In this document: positions 34,095-48,571 of the stretch, in pieces
Position numbering within the stretch: position 1 is the stretch's first letter
Layout of the letters: every line of letters starts with the position of its first letter
Source: Gloeopeniophorella convolvens
Taxonomy: Eukaryota > Basidiomycota > Agaricomycetes > Russulales
Reading direction: 5' to 3'
DNA: 64,000 bases
Assembly: GCA_022496205.1 (NCBI GenBank)
Contig: WTXD01000013.1
Span: forward strand, 310,001 to 374,000
Program-made: the position numbers and the translations under genes
Notes under the pieces: model-generated
Told to the model about the DNA's origin: nothing
Databases searched by the model: none
The model's input: only the letters and a program-made list of their open reading frames with translations

Positions 34095-34464
34095 CACTTG
34101 CACCTTTATTTGACCGGCATCGATATATGTGTGGCTATTGCCTACTGCGCACCTAACATTGGATGATGGAGGCCGACCTGTCTAGCGTTCGAAGCCGCAC
34201 GTTCCTAAGTTACTTTCGGCTTTCTCATGTGCGCCACCCGATGCTGCGGGCCCGGCAAAGGCACACTGGAACTAGGAACTGGACACGTCAGCCTAAGACA
34301 CATGCGCCTATTTGATAAGCAGAATGGCGTTGCCCGGCAATCTGGTCCGAAGCGCTGGCGCCCGCTGCGCAGTCAAGTTAGTTACGGCCACAGATGCGTG
34401 ACATTGCCTTAAGATCATAACTGACTCCCCCGACCGTTCTCCCCAGCTTTTCTGCTGGGCAGCC

Positions 34465-36387
34465 ATGATTCTCCTCGAGGAGGAGTCCGCACAGCGTCCA
34501 AAGCTTCCATCAGATCCCATTGCGAGCAGCCCTGTCTCCAGGGAGCCCGTGCAGCCTGACTTCAACATCCCCGGTCCCTCTTCTCGCCCTCCGAGTCCTA
34601 GCCCCACATTACCCGACTATGAAACGTCCGAGGCGCAGCACTTGCTTTATCATAAGCGCGGCGGAGGTCGGCGATTTCTGAACACCCGTCTGGGGAAGGT
34701 GGTCTGGTACGCACTGGTGGTCTACTCCTCACTCTTCATCGTAGCAGGCGTACCTTTCGTCGTAGTGGTGGGTAAACCCGCGCACGTTGGTAATACTCAG
34801 ACTGAAGAATTGTGTATCAGAGATGGAGATCCTCAAGAGGATTTAGATGGCACGCAGACGACACCTTCTACGACTACGGCCCTACATTGCCTTCCCCTCG
34901 CCCTCCAAGCGGCCAGATTGACTTGTACCTTCCGCCCATCGGAGAGTCATCCGTCGTGTGTAACACATGGGACGAACTCTCATCTTATACCGGCAAGCAC
35001 GGTATGACTGCTGGCACGGCTAGGTATGGCTTCAACTTTTCACCCGGGGAGGATATTTACTAAAGCCTTGTGCAGCTTGCGTCTGGCTTTCCCTCTGGGC
35101 GACGAGATTGCCTTGCGTGCGAACACCAGCGCAGATGAGCACGGCGTCAATGTTACTGGCAAGCTCACCGTAGGGATGAACCCCGACAGGACCGAGTCTG
35201 ATGTCGTTTTCCGGGTCAAGACGCAGTATTCTCATCAGCACCTGTTCGAGGCGAGTTCCGTTTGCCTCTTCAGCGTCGGGAACGCGACAGAACTATCGGT
35301 ACTCGTACGTATCACTCTCACGTGCTCGGATAATGGATGAACTCGGCTTCTTTAGGTGCCCAGCAACAGGAAGGATCCTTCAGATGCCGTAGACTTTAAC
35401 TTACAACTACTTCTCCCCTGGACAGCAACGCCCATTTACTTCGAGCGATTTACTACCCATCTGCCTATGTTTGAACAGACCTTCAGCAACCTCGGGGCAG
35501 TTGCCACTTTCGAGAGCCTGAAGATTGAAGGACCTGGCTCCTTGGTCACAGTCGGTGTATGTACTCCAGCAAACCTCGTGCATCACGTCGCTTTGGTGCT
35601 GATGACCATCCTAGTCCGTCACCGCAACGTCCATTCTGGTTCGGACCTCGGGTGCCAATATCACTGGAACATTCAGTGCCACTGAGAGACTCATCCTAGA
35701 CACAATCAACGGGTATGTGCATCGTTTTCTCAAATGGACCTACCGTAACGCAATTCGCAGTGCCATCTACGCCAACGTATCTCTTCTGAACAGCAAGAAG
35801 CTGAAGAAGCCCACAAAACTTTCGATGGAGACAGGAAACGAGTATGAACGGCGCCCCAATCTTCAATGGTTGTTATTGATTATTTTGGTAGACCGATTGT
35901 TGCCAACGTCTTCCTCGATGTCGATGAGCGCATATACTTCCTTCCTCCAACCTATCCGAATTTCCAGACGAAGTTTAAGACATTCAGCGCTCCAATGAAT
36001 ATCTCCATCGCGCATGTTGAAGATTCAAAGCCTGCTCGTCTCGGTGTATTCGCAGAAAACACACAGGGTACCATCGATCTTGCGCTCGATCATCTCTACA
36101 CGGGGACTTTCGATCTACGGACAAAGGCTGCGACGGCTTCGGTGAAAGAGACCATCATTTACGACGAACCAGACGCGGCCGGCTATCGAACCGAGGATGA
36201 GGACGAGGAACGGGAGCTGCAGCTCGACCATGTCTCATCGGAGTGGACGCTGGGCTGGATTGGAAGCGGCCGGAGACCAGACGATTCTGACCGCTACAAG
36301 CAGGGCCACGTTGAGCTTACAAATTCGTTGAGCCCTATCGACCTGCGTCTAGCTCAGACCAGGCCCTTGACTGTAGTCCGGCGGTGA
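34465..36387 (+). CDS. Single-pass membrane protein of unknown function
   Basis: Exons 34465-34771, 34840-35023, 35076-35304, 35356-35556, 35615-35712, 35761-35841 and 35892-36387 close in frame (531 aa). Residues 1-75 are Pro/Ser-rich and likely cytosolic. One membrane segment, VWYALVVYSSLFIVAGVPFV, lies near 79-98, followed by a large outside or lumenal region with several N-glycosylation sequons (ANTS, NVTG, GNATEL, GANITGT, ANVS). That region reads as alternating beta strands (SILVRTSGANITGTFSATER, NGAIYANVSLLNSKK), as in adhesin-like or vacuolar Tag1/DUF3712-like folds. This is only an impression. The last 60 residues are acidic, then Gly/Arg-rich. No enzyme motif is seen. It resembles conserved fungal proteins without a known role. 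It is convergent with the OPT gene (180 bp). Confidence 0.72.
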
Positions 36388-36567
36388 TCGCTTTGCTGAC
36401 TGTTACTCTTTGTACTATACGTGATATGGTGACTTCTGGCTGATCTTTCATTGCCTCGCTGTATCAGGTCTTCACATTCTTTCCCTCCGCTCGCCTGGGA
36501 TATACCAACCACAAAACATTATTATAATACAACATCGGATTTCACAATTGTGATATTTCGTTGTGGA

Positions 36568-39500
36568 TCAGTCTGTCGCGGCGCATCGGTCGACAGAAAG
36601 CGTCGCAGGATTTCCCCACCTGTGGAAAAATCGGCATGAGATGCGGATTATACATGGTGCGCAACGAACCAGTTTGGGAAATCGACCGCTTTACCACCCG
36701 CGCCGAACACAGCAAAGCTCTGAAAGGTAATAAGCACGCCGAGGTCAGCTGTAGCGTTGTGGTCTGCACTGACCAGGATGAAGATAATGACTTGGCTGCC
36801 GCCATCCAGGGCTGCGGATGTAATGTAGTTGTACTATGGTGCGGCAGGGTAAGCCGTCACGTCGTCTACTGGCACAGTGCCGACGAACCTTCTTGAACCA
36901 CTTTGGACGTCTCGACCTTGCCCAATACTGCGACAACCATCCGATCACCAGGCACGACCACCACTGCCCGTTCACAGAATACGGCAACCACCCGATGTAC
37001 AGCAGAACGATCGGGGTGTTTATGTATTGCGCCAGCCAAGCGAGCCGTGACTCTTGCGGGGAGAAGCGATGGACGAGGTAGAACGGAAGCGGCATGAAGA
37101 AGCCCATGAAGATCCCAAAGGGTACTAGCCAGTACGGCCGGCCGTGTGTGAACAGCTCCGTACCGAGGGCACCCATGGCCACGGAAGCCGAGTTGTACTG
37201 CTGGACGATCCAGCCACTCCACTATTCGTGAGACATAAGCGCGTGCGCACGACTCCCGGCATGGCGTCAACGAACCACTCGTGTGCCGACTGGGTCCTGG
37301 AGGACCTCGCGATGGTTCCTTACAATCGAGACCATCACTAAGGCGGGGTTCAGCCTGGGTGCCAGCGAGGAAACGGCAAGCATACTTGTATAATTGAAGA
37401 TTGAACCGACGATGGAACCGGCCATTTGAGCTGCGAAGGTCCAGCGAGGAGGTAACTTAGTGTATTGACCGAGCTTCAGATCTTGGTCAAATATGTCAGG
37501 CCTTGCGCCCGCGCTGCGGCCGAGGACTATACCTTGCAATAGATACAGAGTCTGGAATGACGTGCTGTTCCCGTAAAGGTTGGCGTACATCACTGGGCTG
37601 TGGAATGGTAGGTAATAATAGCAGTTACACGAAGGTCTCAGCGTACATGGCTTGTCCTTTGTGGATGAACGCAGCTAAGATCTGCATGGCATACTGGGTG
37701 GAAATGTTGAATCCAGTCGTGGCAGTCACTGATGGGGCCCATCAGACGCGTCCCTGATTTGTAGCAGGGAAGCTTACTGAAGCCGAGGAAGATGGAAATG
37801 AATGCGCTCAGAGCAGTGAAGAGAATAACACTCCACCAGGGCATCAGCACAACGCCGTGTCCGCTTGCGTACTACATCGCATTAGCGGTTACCAGTAGGA
37901 CAACACATAGAAGCACCACTTACGCTACAGCCAATGCCTACGGCGAGAGACGCGACGAAGAGAGCCAGATACCACCACATAGGCACCTCACGATATTTCT
38001 TCATTTCTGCGCAGCTTCCGAGGTCAGATGGCGATACTGAAACAGGTGGGTAGCTACGGACCGTTGTAATGCGGATCATCTATATCTTGACTATTGATCA
38101 TGAAACGCATGCCGCCGAATGCTATAAATGAGAGGTATGTGAGTGTCACGGGCAGGCTTAGGGTAGCCACAGCAACAAACCATCTCGTAGTTCTTTCCAG
38201 CGCCAAATCAAGATGTGCACGACGGCGGCGCCAAGCGAACAGTTGTACGCCAGTTGTGAGATTGTGTATGTAGTGGTGTACCTGGGGAGACCAACTTGCT
38301 CGAGTTTCGCTGGATCCAACTTGTTATCTGGGGTCAATACGGCGCTCTGGTTATACACGTCTCCGTCTTCGTTGAACAGGGAGGTTGACATGAAAACCAG
38401 GTCACGGCCATTGAAGATGTTTGCATAATAACATGACGTTAACACGATGTATCCGAGTGCCATGCCAACTACGAGTAAACCTGTAAGCTAAATATCAACA
38501 CATACATGGAATGCCGACTCACTGTAAGAGTTGATCTCTGTTGTTCATCAGGGACGACCACGTCAGTGTACACATCAGAGTGGAGAGGCAATAGACGCAC
38601 GAGTCTGCCAAGGCCACACGAGGGGGTTTCCTTGCGTGATCAGGGTCCACGATGTACTAAAGGATAATAAACCAATGCCTTCGTTGCTGGAGCCTGCACC
38701 GAACAAATTGCGTATGAAAGCGGAGCGACCATTACTTATGAGACAAACGACAGATATAGCCGTCAGGAGCGGGAACGGGTACTGAGGGATCCTGGAGAAA
38801 CGCGCTTAGTTCTTGGTGTCAGATACGACAGTGTGGAAACTACCATTCCCAAAAGAAGATCGCAGCGAACTGATGGTTGTGGTAAGCGGAGCATGCTGTA
38901 GAGGCGTGCCAGTATGCTCACCACAATCCAAAAGTACCGACTGACAATGCCCTGTTAAGCTATTGGAAGGCATTGAACCGATTCCAGGACATACCGCTTC
39001 TTGTGGTTCAGTGCTCCTTCAAAATGTAGACTCTGCAGAAGAGCGACCACAGAGATATATGCCGGGTAGAATGCGCTGCGGTACCTATCAGTTCTCGGCA
39101 ATACACTGCGGTATGTGCTCGACGTACTATGTCGGGTAAACCAGCAGATTTCTCACTTCATGGAGGGAGGTGTGAGTCTGAGGGTATACAACAGTATCAA
39201 GGTACTTACATAGGCCGGCGACCCCGTAACCAATCATTTGACTGGCAAAGATTTGAAATATGGCGACAGCAGCGTTCAGGCGAATATCGTAAAAGAGATC
39301 TTCGATGCGGATGTTGAGCTGATTATTTGCAGGTGCTGCGGTAGGTTCAGACGCACCCAATGCTGCAATGATTTCCATTGCGACCGCTACCGTCGAGGCC
39401 GTCGAGGCCATGATCACAATGGCAGTGTGCTCTGGGGGTAGGGTAGGACACGTCGAGGAGGAAACCAAACGAATGCAAACCTTTGATATTGAATGGACCA

Positions 39501-40153
39501 GGGTTGAGCCATTTCCAGTATCCGGTGCTAGGAATGATTGCTATGGCGCGGCAATCTTCCTTAGTCGGGGAACGAGGAAGATTAGCCCGAGAGCACTTAC
39601 TGTGCATGGCTGTGCCCAACACATACGCGATAATAAGGCAAAATAGCTGGGAGACAGTCGCATTCTGGGGTTTAAAGGTGTAGATTGTGCCCAGAACCTA
39701 TACAGGGATCATATAAGCAAGCCGGAAGATGAAACTCTGGCGACACATACAGCACCGAATGCGCTAAGGCCGATTCCCAGAAAGATGCTCCGGAAAGTCA
39801 GAACTGGAAGAGTTGGGTCGTCGATGGTCGAAATGATCTGTGCCAACTGGGGTGAGTATTTCGAAACGAACAAAACAAGCGGCACTCACCTGGATCGCAA
39901 CATCTTGTGCTTTCTCGATAACGTCTCCAGATACTGACACCGAGTCATCAGTGTCAGCTTTTTCATCCACAAAGGCTTCGCTGAAGTTCTTTGTGTCGTC
40001 TATCGTCACGTCTGACTGACGCTTCCGAAGTTCTGGTGTAGACTCAGACATCTCGCCCAAGAGCCGAAGGGCAAAATAGTGAGAGGCTGCCACAATACGC
40101 GACTTAAAGCCCTTATCGAGTTCGCCGATAACGGGGCTGGAAGACCCACTCAT
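36568..40153 (-). CDS. OPT-family oligopeptide transporter
   Basis: The ATG at 40153 (MSGSSSPVI) precedes an acidic cytosolic start. Diagnostic OPT blocks then follow in order on the minus strand, split by many short introns: TIDDPTLPVLTFR, the motif WLNPGPFNIKEH across a splice, then long hydrophobic exons such as MASTASTVAVAMEIIAA, ISVVALLQSLHFEGALNHKK, LPRYTTTYTISQLAYNCSLG and LAQYINTPIVLLYIG. The end WWGNPATLSVDRCAATD and a TGA at 36570-36568 match fungal OPT C-termini. Family members have 12-16 membrane segments and import peptides or glutathione-like compounds by proton symport at the plasma membrane. The SPYPEVR-type motif of peptide-selective members is replaced by a VAIQ-type sequence, so the substrate is uncertain. 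Not every intron was resolved (about a dozen or more). Confidence 0.88.
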
Positions 40154-41463
40154 ACACGATGCACCCTTATCGCTCTCGAAAGTCGGTGAGAAGGCCAAGG
40201 TATGGAGCTATATGCACGAGACTCGAAATCTAGTCAACGACAAACTCAGTAGCTAGAGATAGGGAAAGTATGTGGGCTGAAGACAACTCCGCACCCGGGA
40301 CGGTACATGACCACATGCAAAATCAAATTTCCATGGCTTCGCAGGTCTGATGATTGCCATCCGTGAGAGGTCATGGCCTATAAGAAGCGAGCGAAGACAG
40401 TCTGGCAGTTATCTCGGGGCCTATTTTCGTGAATAGATCTAGCGTACCGAAGGATCCAGTGCAATCCGGGTCGCCGTTCTTCCCGTAGAATCTTGGGAGG
40501 TCGCCTGGGCGCTCCACAAAAGTTGGCGAGTAGTTCCACAGCTGAATAGACGAGGAAACTGGTCAGTCTACCCTGTGAGGTACACTCGAAATGACAGGTT
40601 TGCCTTCAATGGGGTTCGACCCGAGGATACCGTCAGAAAGAACATACATCAACTCGGAAGGTAGACCCATCCGTGACAACTTCGAGCACGGCTTCGCTCA
40701 CCACCCCAAGATCGGACGGACTGACAGTGGTGAAACACAGGTGATACTTGCGGCAAGGCTGCGAGATCGCCCAAAAACCACCGGACAGCTTTCGGCAACC
40801 GGTCCAGAGTGCAAGACAACGGAGACGGCCATGTCTTCTGTAGCGGAACGTAGTGTGGAGGATAGTCACCGGTCGGCCTTGCCTCATGGATATTGGTGCG
40901 AATTGGAGTCCTCGAGACGCCCGTGTCAGTGGGGCGCAACAGGGCGCAAGCATCCCGGTGTTACGAAATGAACCTGTCGTTATTTTGGAGGCGCTGTCGA
41001 GGTTCCAGATACTCACAGCCAAGGTTGCCTCGGCCTTCTGCCATAGGGCAAAGTCGGGTTCGACGAAGGCTGCTTGCTTATTGAATGAGTGGGCTACGCA
41101 GCGTGGATTGCGCGCGGGTACTTAATGATAGCGGACGAGGGGAAGTTGCAGCCGGCGCTGGGCGGCACGACCGCCATAATCGGCCATGATGATGATGCGT
41201 GGCGGCAGGCGCGGCTTCCAATCTCATCCAGCACCATGGCACACCGCGAGCGCACGCAGAATGTAATCGATATCCAGTGCATGATCCTGCCAACCCGGTG
41301 CCCAGGCGCTCATCTCATCCAGTCCCAGCCTCTCAGTTACTGAAAATTTGCCCTGCTTGAGCACGCAATCCTCATATAATACGCTCCCCCGCCATGCGAT
41401 GCATCACCTTGCTTTTCGTCCCCGTCGATCCCGGTCATTCCAGGTCCCCTTATACCTAAGTCG
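40154..41463. promoter_or_regulatory. Divergent promoter region, OPT transporter and ATP sulfurylase
   Basis: 1.3 kb without a supported gene lies between two divergent starts. No clear Cys3/Met4-type site or other regulatory element could be named by eye. A tRNA-like B-box at about 40613-40622 was checked and dismissed. Confidence 0.35.
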
Positions 41464-43657
<2,194 letters not shown>

Positions 43658-43746
43658 TGAGAATGTAGATGTAGGATGTATGCTTTGCGGGTGCCAATGC
43701 AACGTGTCCTTCTTCATGAGGTGCATGGGCCGGTCAGAAGAGTATA

Positions 43747-45197
43747 TTACCAACCGAATTCATGCTTGGGGAGCGGGATGACCATGATATTGTCCGCGTC
43801 CCTGCCTTTGGGCAGACCCATATTTCTCCAGCAAGGTGCGCACATGATGCACGGGCTCTCGCCCAGGCGGACATCGCCGACGATCGAGTACACGGCCGGG
43901 ACTTTCGTGCATGCACGGCAGTTACCGATGAGTGGAGGAGTGATCTGAACGGTGAGTGGGAAATCGGAAGATGGATCGTCGGGATGTAGCAGACTAAACA
44001 GGAGTGAGCCAAGTAGACGCATGGTAGAGTAAGTGGGTCGTACCGGATTTGGTCCACGACTAAGAAGTGCTCGCAGTTCCCGTGGTGAACAAGCCAGTAG
44101 GGGCAGTTGAGACGAAGTGAAAGTGAGGAGATTACGGCGTCATTTATTTTCGAACCCTTGGTCAAAGGTTTGGGCATATGCGTGACGAGTTTACTGGATG
44201 ATGCTGGTCATTCGAGCATCGTAACAACCATGATTCAGGGACATACCTAGCATAATCGAACTCGTTCAAGCCATCGCCATACGCCGTCCCCTCAATCACT
44301 ATCACGCACCCACCGAGGTTTCTCGGTGGGCCAGGCTCGTAACCTCCAAACGCCCCGTCCACGATGCGCTCGTCAGAGAATTCGTTAGAAGGACAAGGTA
44401 CGATGCCGTAGAGGTCTCCGAGTGTTTGAGAGGACAACACTACGTGCTGAGAACTTCGGTATACAAAGTTGTGCGACCAGACTAGGCGAGTGTACACGGA
44501 AAACACCACAATGGCCGACTCGGAGGGTGGTCGTGACCCTTTGCTCGAAAGTTTCTTCGAGATATTCAGACATAGGGCACGGTTGGGGAGATGGAAAACA
44601 TACGATTTCCGCGAGTGTGTTGATGTCAGAGTTCTTTGGGCCTCTCATGAAGACGGCAGCCTCCTGCGGTAGACTAACATTGTCATTTACGGATCGTGAC
44701 ATAGAAGTGCTTATCGTACGGCCAGCTCTTCAGCTTGATGTTTGACAAGTTATTTTTGAAGGAGACGAGCTCAGGGGTATTCTGTTGCTCTGAGACGACT
44801 TCTCGCTTTCGTTTGCGTTTGTTCGACGCGCTGCTCTCGGCAAGGTCGTGAATAGTGTTGACGGATATGTCGTGCACACTTCTGGCATGAACATATAGAT
44901 GCGGGTCGTTGAATACGTCGGTGAGCTTCGAACGCACGTCGTCTACGCTAGAGTATTGTAAATAACATGTGCGGTCTAACCAATAATGGGGGGGGGGGGG
45001 TACCTGCATTCTGCGGCGACAGCGTCGCGCTGCGCCGTGTCCATGTCTTCGACAGCCCACTCGGAGGGCTCTGATAGCGAGAAGAGGTCCGCCTCATTGT
45101 CGCTGGCATGCTGTAGAAAACTATCAATGTGCACAAGTTCCGAGGGTGGGCCTATCAAAGATTCGTGTGACGCCGCAGACCAAGTCACTGAGCTCAT
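43747..45197 (-). CDS. SNAPC3: snRNA-activating protein complex subunit 3 (SNAP50-like)
   Basis: The start is the ATG at 45197; the frame upstream has no ATG. Exon 1 is 45197-45004 and exon 2 is 44947-44701. Further exons carry the family core: HVVLSSQTLGDLYGIVPC, FVxGTAYxDG-like VIEGTAYGDGLNEFDYA, then LRLNCPYWLVHHGNCEHFLV. The C-terminal zinc-binding part has HPDD, then CRACTKVPAVYSIVGD, then CIMCAPCW, ending HEFGW. These Cys/His clusters match the SNAP50 C-terminal zinc domain. The protein binds the proximal sequence element of snRNA genes for Pol II and Pol III transcription. A Lys/Arg patch (NKRKRKREVV) is a likely nuclear signal. The exon 2/3 junction would need a very short 37-nt intron (44700-44664), and later junctions were not all resolved, so the exact protein is uncertain; the family is not. 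Confidence 0.82.
44988..45000. repeat. Homopolymer run of 13 G (C on the coding strand) in SNAPC3 intron 1
   Basis: The run sits directly after the first three intron bases of the SNAPC3 5' splice site (GTA then 13 C on the coding strand). Such runs are slippage-prone and can also be assembly or sequencing weak points. Confidence 0.9.
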
Positions 45198-45547
45198 GAT
45201 AGGACCAGTGAGAATCCGGTCGTCAGGACCGAATTTAATGAAACTTGCGTATTTTAGCACTGGAAAGTTATTTTTGCTTGTATAGGCAATGTGTAATCTA
45301 CTTCAAGGAGTTGTAGCTGCCAAGGGCGGTGATAGTGGTTGTAGCAGAGAATTAGGCGGTGCCAGTGCTGCCAGCAGGTCACGCCGACGCACGCGCTGGC
45401 CACATGATCTCGACGCGCCCTAGGGCTTATGTTTATCACTGCTTGGCCTGGCGAGTTCTTTCCTTTTCACCATCATCACTCCTGCTTATCACCCTACCTC
45501 CCAATCTCGGAAGTTTTCCATCACCCGAACGTTCGCTTTGAGCTTAT

Positions 45548-48090
45548 ATGCCAGTTTCTGATCAAAAGGGGAAGTTATACTTCGAGCGGGGCGTGCAAGC
45601 CGGTTCTCCGCAGTTGCAGCCCCGCCTCATGGCACAGGAGGTTGGGCCGCTTGCTCTGGTTCAAAGCGATGTCGCCTCCATTGAAACCGGAGAGCCAGTC
45701 AATTCTTCCCTTGCTACCTCGCCCCGTCTTTCCTCCGCATACAGTCGCATCGCATTCCACAGCTCACCTTCGTCTCCAAACGTGGACATGTCTCTCGCTA
45801 TAAAACCTCTCCGACTGCCCCGAATGAGGCCCTCAGTTCACCAACGCCCCTCCATCAGAAATTTTTCTCTTCCTGAAGACTCGCCTTCAGTCGTGGAAAA
45901 ACACGAACTTGACGTAGTTCAGCGGGTCGTCTCGATGCCGGAGCAGCGAAATTGGGGAGGCCACCTAGCTGACAGCAGCTTGTCGACCGAAGGATTTGAC
46001 GGCTCAATGTTAAGCGGGGGGTCCTTCGTCTCAGCAACCGACACCACATCCGGTATATGTTTTCCCAGCCATAAGCAAGGCATCATCCCTCATACTCCTT
46101 CTCCACCGTCTTCTTCAGATTCAGTTCTCATCATCGAAAACAACTGTGGGCTGTCTGATGCGTTCTTAAGTACTCAGTCTATGAGCAAGGCCGCATCTTC
46201 TCCTCTGCCAAAGGACGCCTCTCCAAACGACGAAGGTAAGTGCGTACTGCTCATTTTTGTCTAGTGCCTGACTGCATCTCCTTAGGGTGGATCACTTGGG
46301 CGAGATCCCCGCCTCGACCTATTCCTGCTCTGCATGGCCCCCTCTCTCTTCCTTACGCCCGTTGTCCATCGTGAGTCTGATACACACACTCTGTCTGCCA
46401 TCCTCATATTCCTCGCAGGGGCGCTGAAGGTACCATCATCGAGGAGCCCGACAACTTGCCGCGCATGATATGGGGTTTAGGATCTGGAGAACAAGTTACC
46501 AATGGCTCGGATCCAGACTCGCATGCGAAGAAACAGAACGTCACTACCACAGCACCACAAATCCTCCACCGCTCTCCCCATCGCCGCAAAACTTCCAATG
46601 ATTTTCAAGCGGCTCCCGTTGTGCATTCGCGCCCTTCCGCAATAACCGCTCGCTCCCCACAAAGACCAAGGGCGGATGACGTCGGTCGTGCCAGTCTGGG
46701 ACATGCTACTCCCATGGAAGACCGCACCGAGTTTGTATACTCGCGCAACCCTTACAACGACACTATCGTTCTTGAGAACTTGGTGAACGGCAAAAGCCCT
46801 GGAACTGTGTACGAACCTCGTGGCTATGATGCGGTTGGAGCCCTGGGAACTTCTTTGGAGCATGGATTACACCTCCGCGAGCCAGGCTCTGAGTTGTCTG
46901 GTGCTCTAGAACTGGATTATTCTTCTCGGAATCTCTTGTCTAGAGTCTACGGCTCTCGAAATCAACCATCCTCGAACAGGTCTTCTAGTACTGGTGTCCC
47001 AGCTATGAGGGTGTCTTCTCGTCCGGCTGTTGGTTCGGCTCTTCCTCAGATCTTTATCGAGCCTCGCTCCCCCGAAGTACCCCAGCTGCCCTCTCGGCGC
47101 ATGACTGCCATGGAGATTGCTCAGCAATACCAATACCAGCAACTATTGAAAATGCAACACCAAAACATGCTGCCGACGCCTCCCAATTCTTCGTCTCCTC
47201 AATGGTCTTCCGAGTTCTCGCCCTATGATCGGCACACCACATCGCCTCCTTCTCTCAGGCAGCAAACGATTCAAGAGCAGTTGCGCAACTTGGAAATGCC
47301 AGATAATCTACGTCACCTTGTGCGGGATCGTTATGGCCGCAACGTCTTACAAGATGTCGACATTCCTCAGCTGGCTCCTGCTGCACAGATCAATTCAACG
47401 TCTCGTATGGACTATCCCTCGGACTACGACTTCGACCCAGTTTCGTCTCAGGCCTTGATGAACCTTCTCGCTACCCGGGATATGCAACGCATGCCTTCCT
47501 TGCCAGCTGACGGGCTTTCTTCTATAGGGTACGCTCCTCAGACGGCAGCCGAATATCTCGGCCGTGATTTGAGGCAATACGCCACGGCACACCACGAATC
47601 ACTGTTTTCACCTAGTACATCCCCGGAGGGCCATCGTCACACACGTGGGCACTCTCAACATCAGGTGCCTCGGTCTATTCCACTAGCGCGGCTCATGCAA
47701 CGTCGTCTATCCGTGGTCACAGAGGAAGAGTCTAGTCCGACCATTCACGGACGTTCGCCCTCACCGCCGCAGCACGTAAAGCGGGGCATGGATCGTTCCT
47801 ACTTGCATTCTGTAAATCAACATGGATATCAGTACTCCGATGCTCTAGATCAGCCTGTTGACTATCCTGCTGTTTCCATGGGGCCGACGGCTCGTGATAC
47901 ACAGCCAAGAGTTCGTGTTCCCACAGTCAACGGTAGGAGCCCCGCTGTCAACACAGAAGCCATCGAAGCCCAACGACCCTACAGAGTGCGGCGCGAAGGG
48001 ACTCTCGACAGAGAAGGTGCGGCGGCACCCAAACGAACCGGTAACATGAGAAGGTTCCGTGGGCGACCCACAAGGATCCACGCCAACTGA
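45548..48090 (+). CDS. Large disordered protein of unknown function
   Basis: Exons 45548-46235, 46286-46370 and 46419-48090 join in frame (814 aa). Most of it is Ser/Pro/Arg-rich and predicted disordered. One short conserved-looking block spans exon 2 (GWITWARSPPRPIPALHGPL, then SLPYARCPSG), followed by EGTIIEEPDNLPRMIWGLGS. A second possible helix holds MEIAQQYQYQQLLKMQHQN, a Gln-rich segment resembling a coiled coil. The C-terminus is basic (RRFRGRPTRIHA). No catalytic or known binding domain is seen. The length, Gln/Ser/Pro composition and basic end would fit a regulatory, RNA- or DNA-associated protein, but this is inference. The start at 45548 is the first ATG of the open frame. The 3' UTR carries a TTCTG repeat. 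Confidence 0.75.
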
Positions 48091-48230
48091 GGATCGACGC
48101 CGACGCCGACTGGCGAAGACCAAAGTACCACTGCATTCCAAAAAGCAGACGACTCTGGTACCCCTACCACGGTAACAATGGGCGAGCACTCTCGCCCTTC
48201 CACCCATGTGCCCTGCTCTGTATTCTGTTG

Positions 48231-48304
48231 TTCTGTTCTGTTCTGTTCTGTCCTGTCCTGTCCTGGTTCTGCCCTGTTCTGTTCTGTTCTGTTCTGTTCT
48301 GTTC
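48231..48304 (+). repeat. Pentanucleotide (TTCTG)n microsatellite
   Basis: About 74 bp of TTCTG units with interspersed TCCTG variants and one interruption (GGTTCTGCCC) lie about 140 bp after the stop of the preceding gene, probably in its 3' UTR. It is likely polymorphic in length. Confidence 0.9.
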
Positions 48305-48571
48305 ACGTACTTGCAGTCGTTCCTTTTACATCATCCCCGGTTGCCGCTGTAATCATGCACTTCTCTCATCCTCACTTGCACTGTATATATTAGCACACAA
48401 GAGCATCAAGAAATTCGTGTCATTAGATCAGAGCGCAATGAACTCATTGCACTTCATCTTCTCCCGTGGTTCCGTGAGCATCAGTCTGCGCCAGAGTTCG
48501 AAAGCGTTTTGATTTTGTACTACAGTAAGTCCGGACATAGCTCCAAAGTCTCAGTCCTCCCATAACGCATC

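Noticed and set aside
40560..40640. tRNA-like B-box (GGTTCGACCC) in the OPT/MET3 spacer
   Set aside because: No matching A-box at the right distance, no acceptor-stem pairing and no cloverleaf could be drawn.
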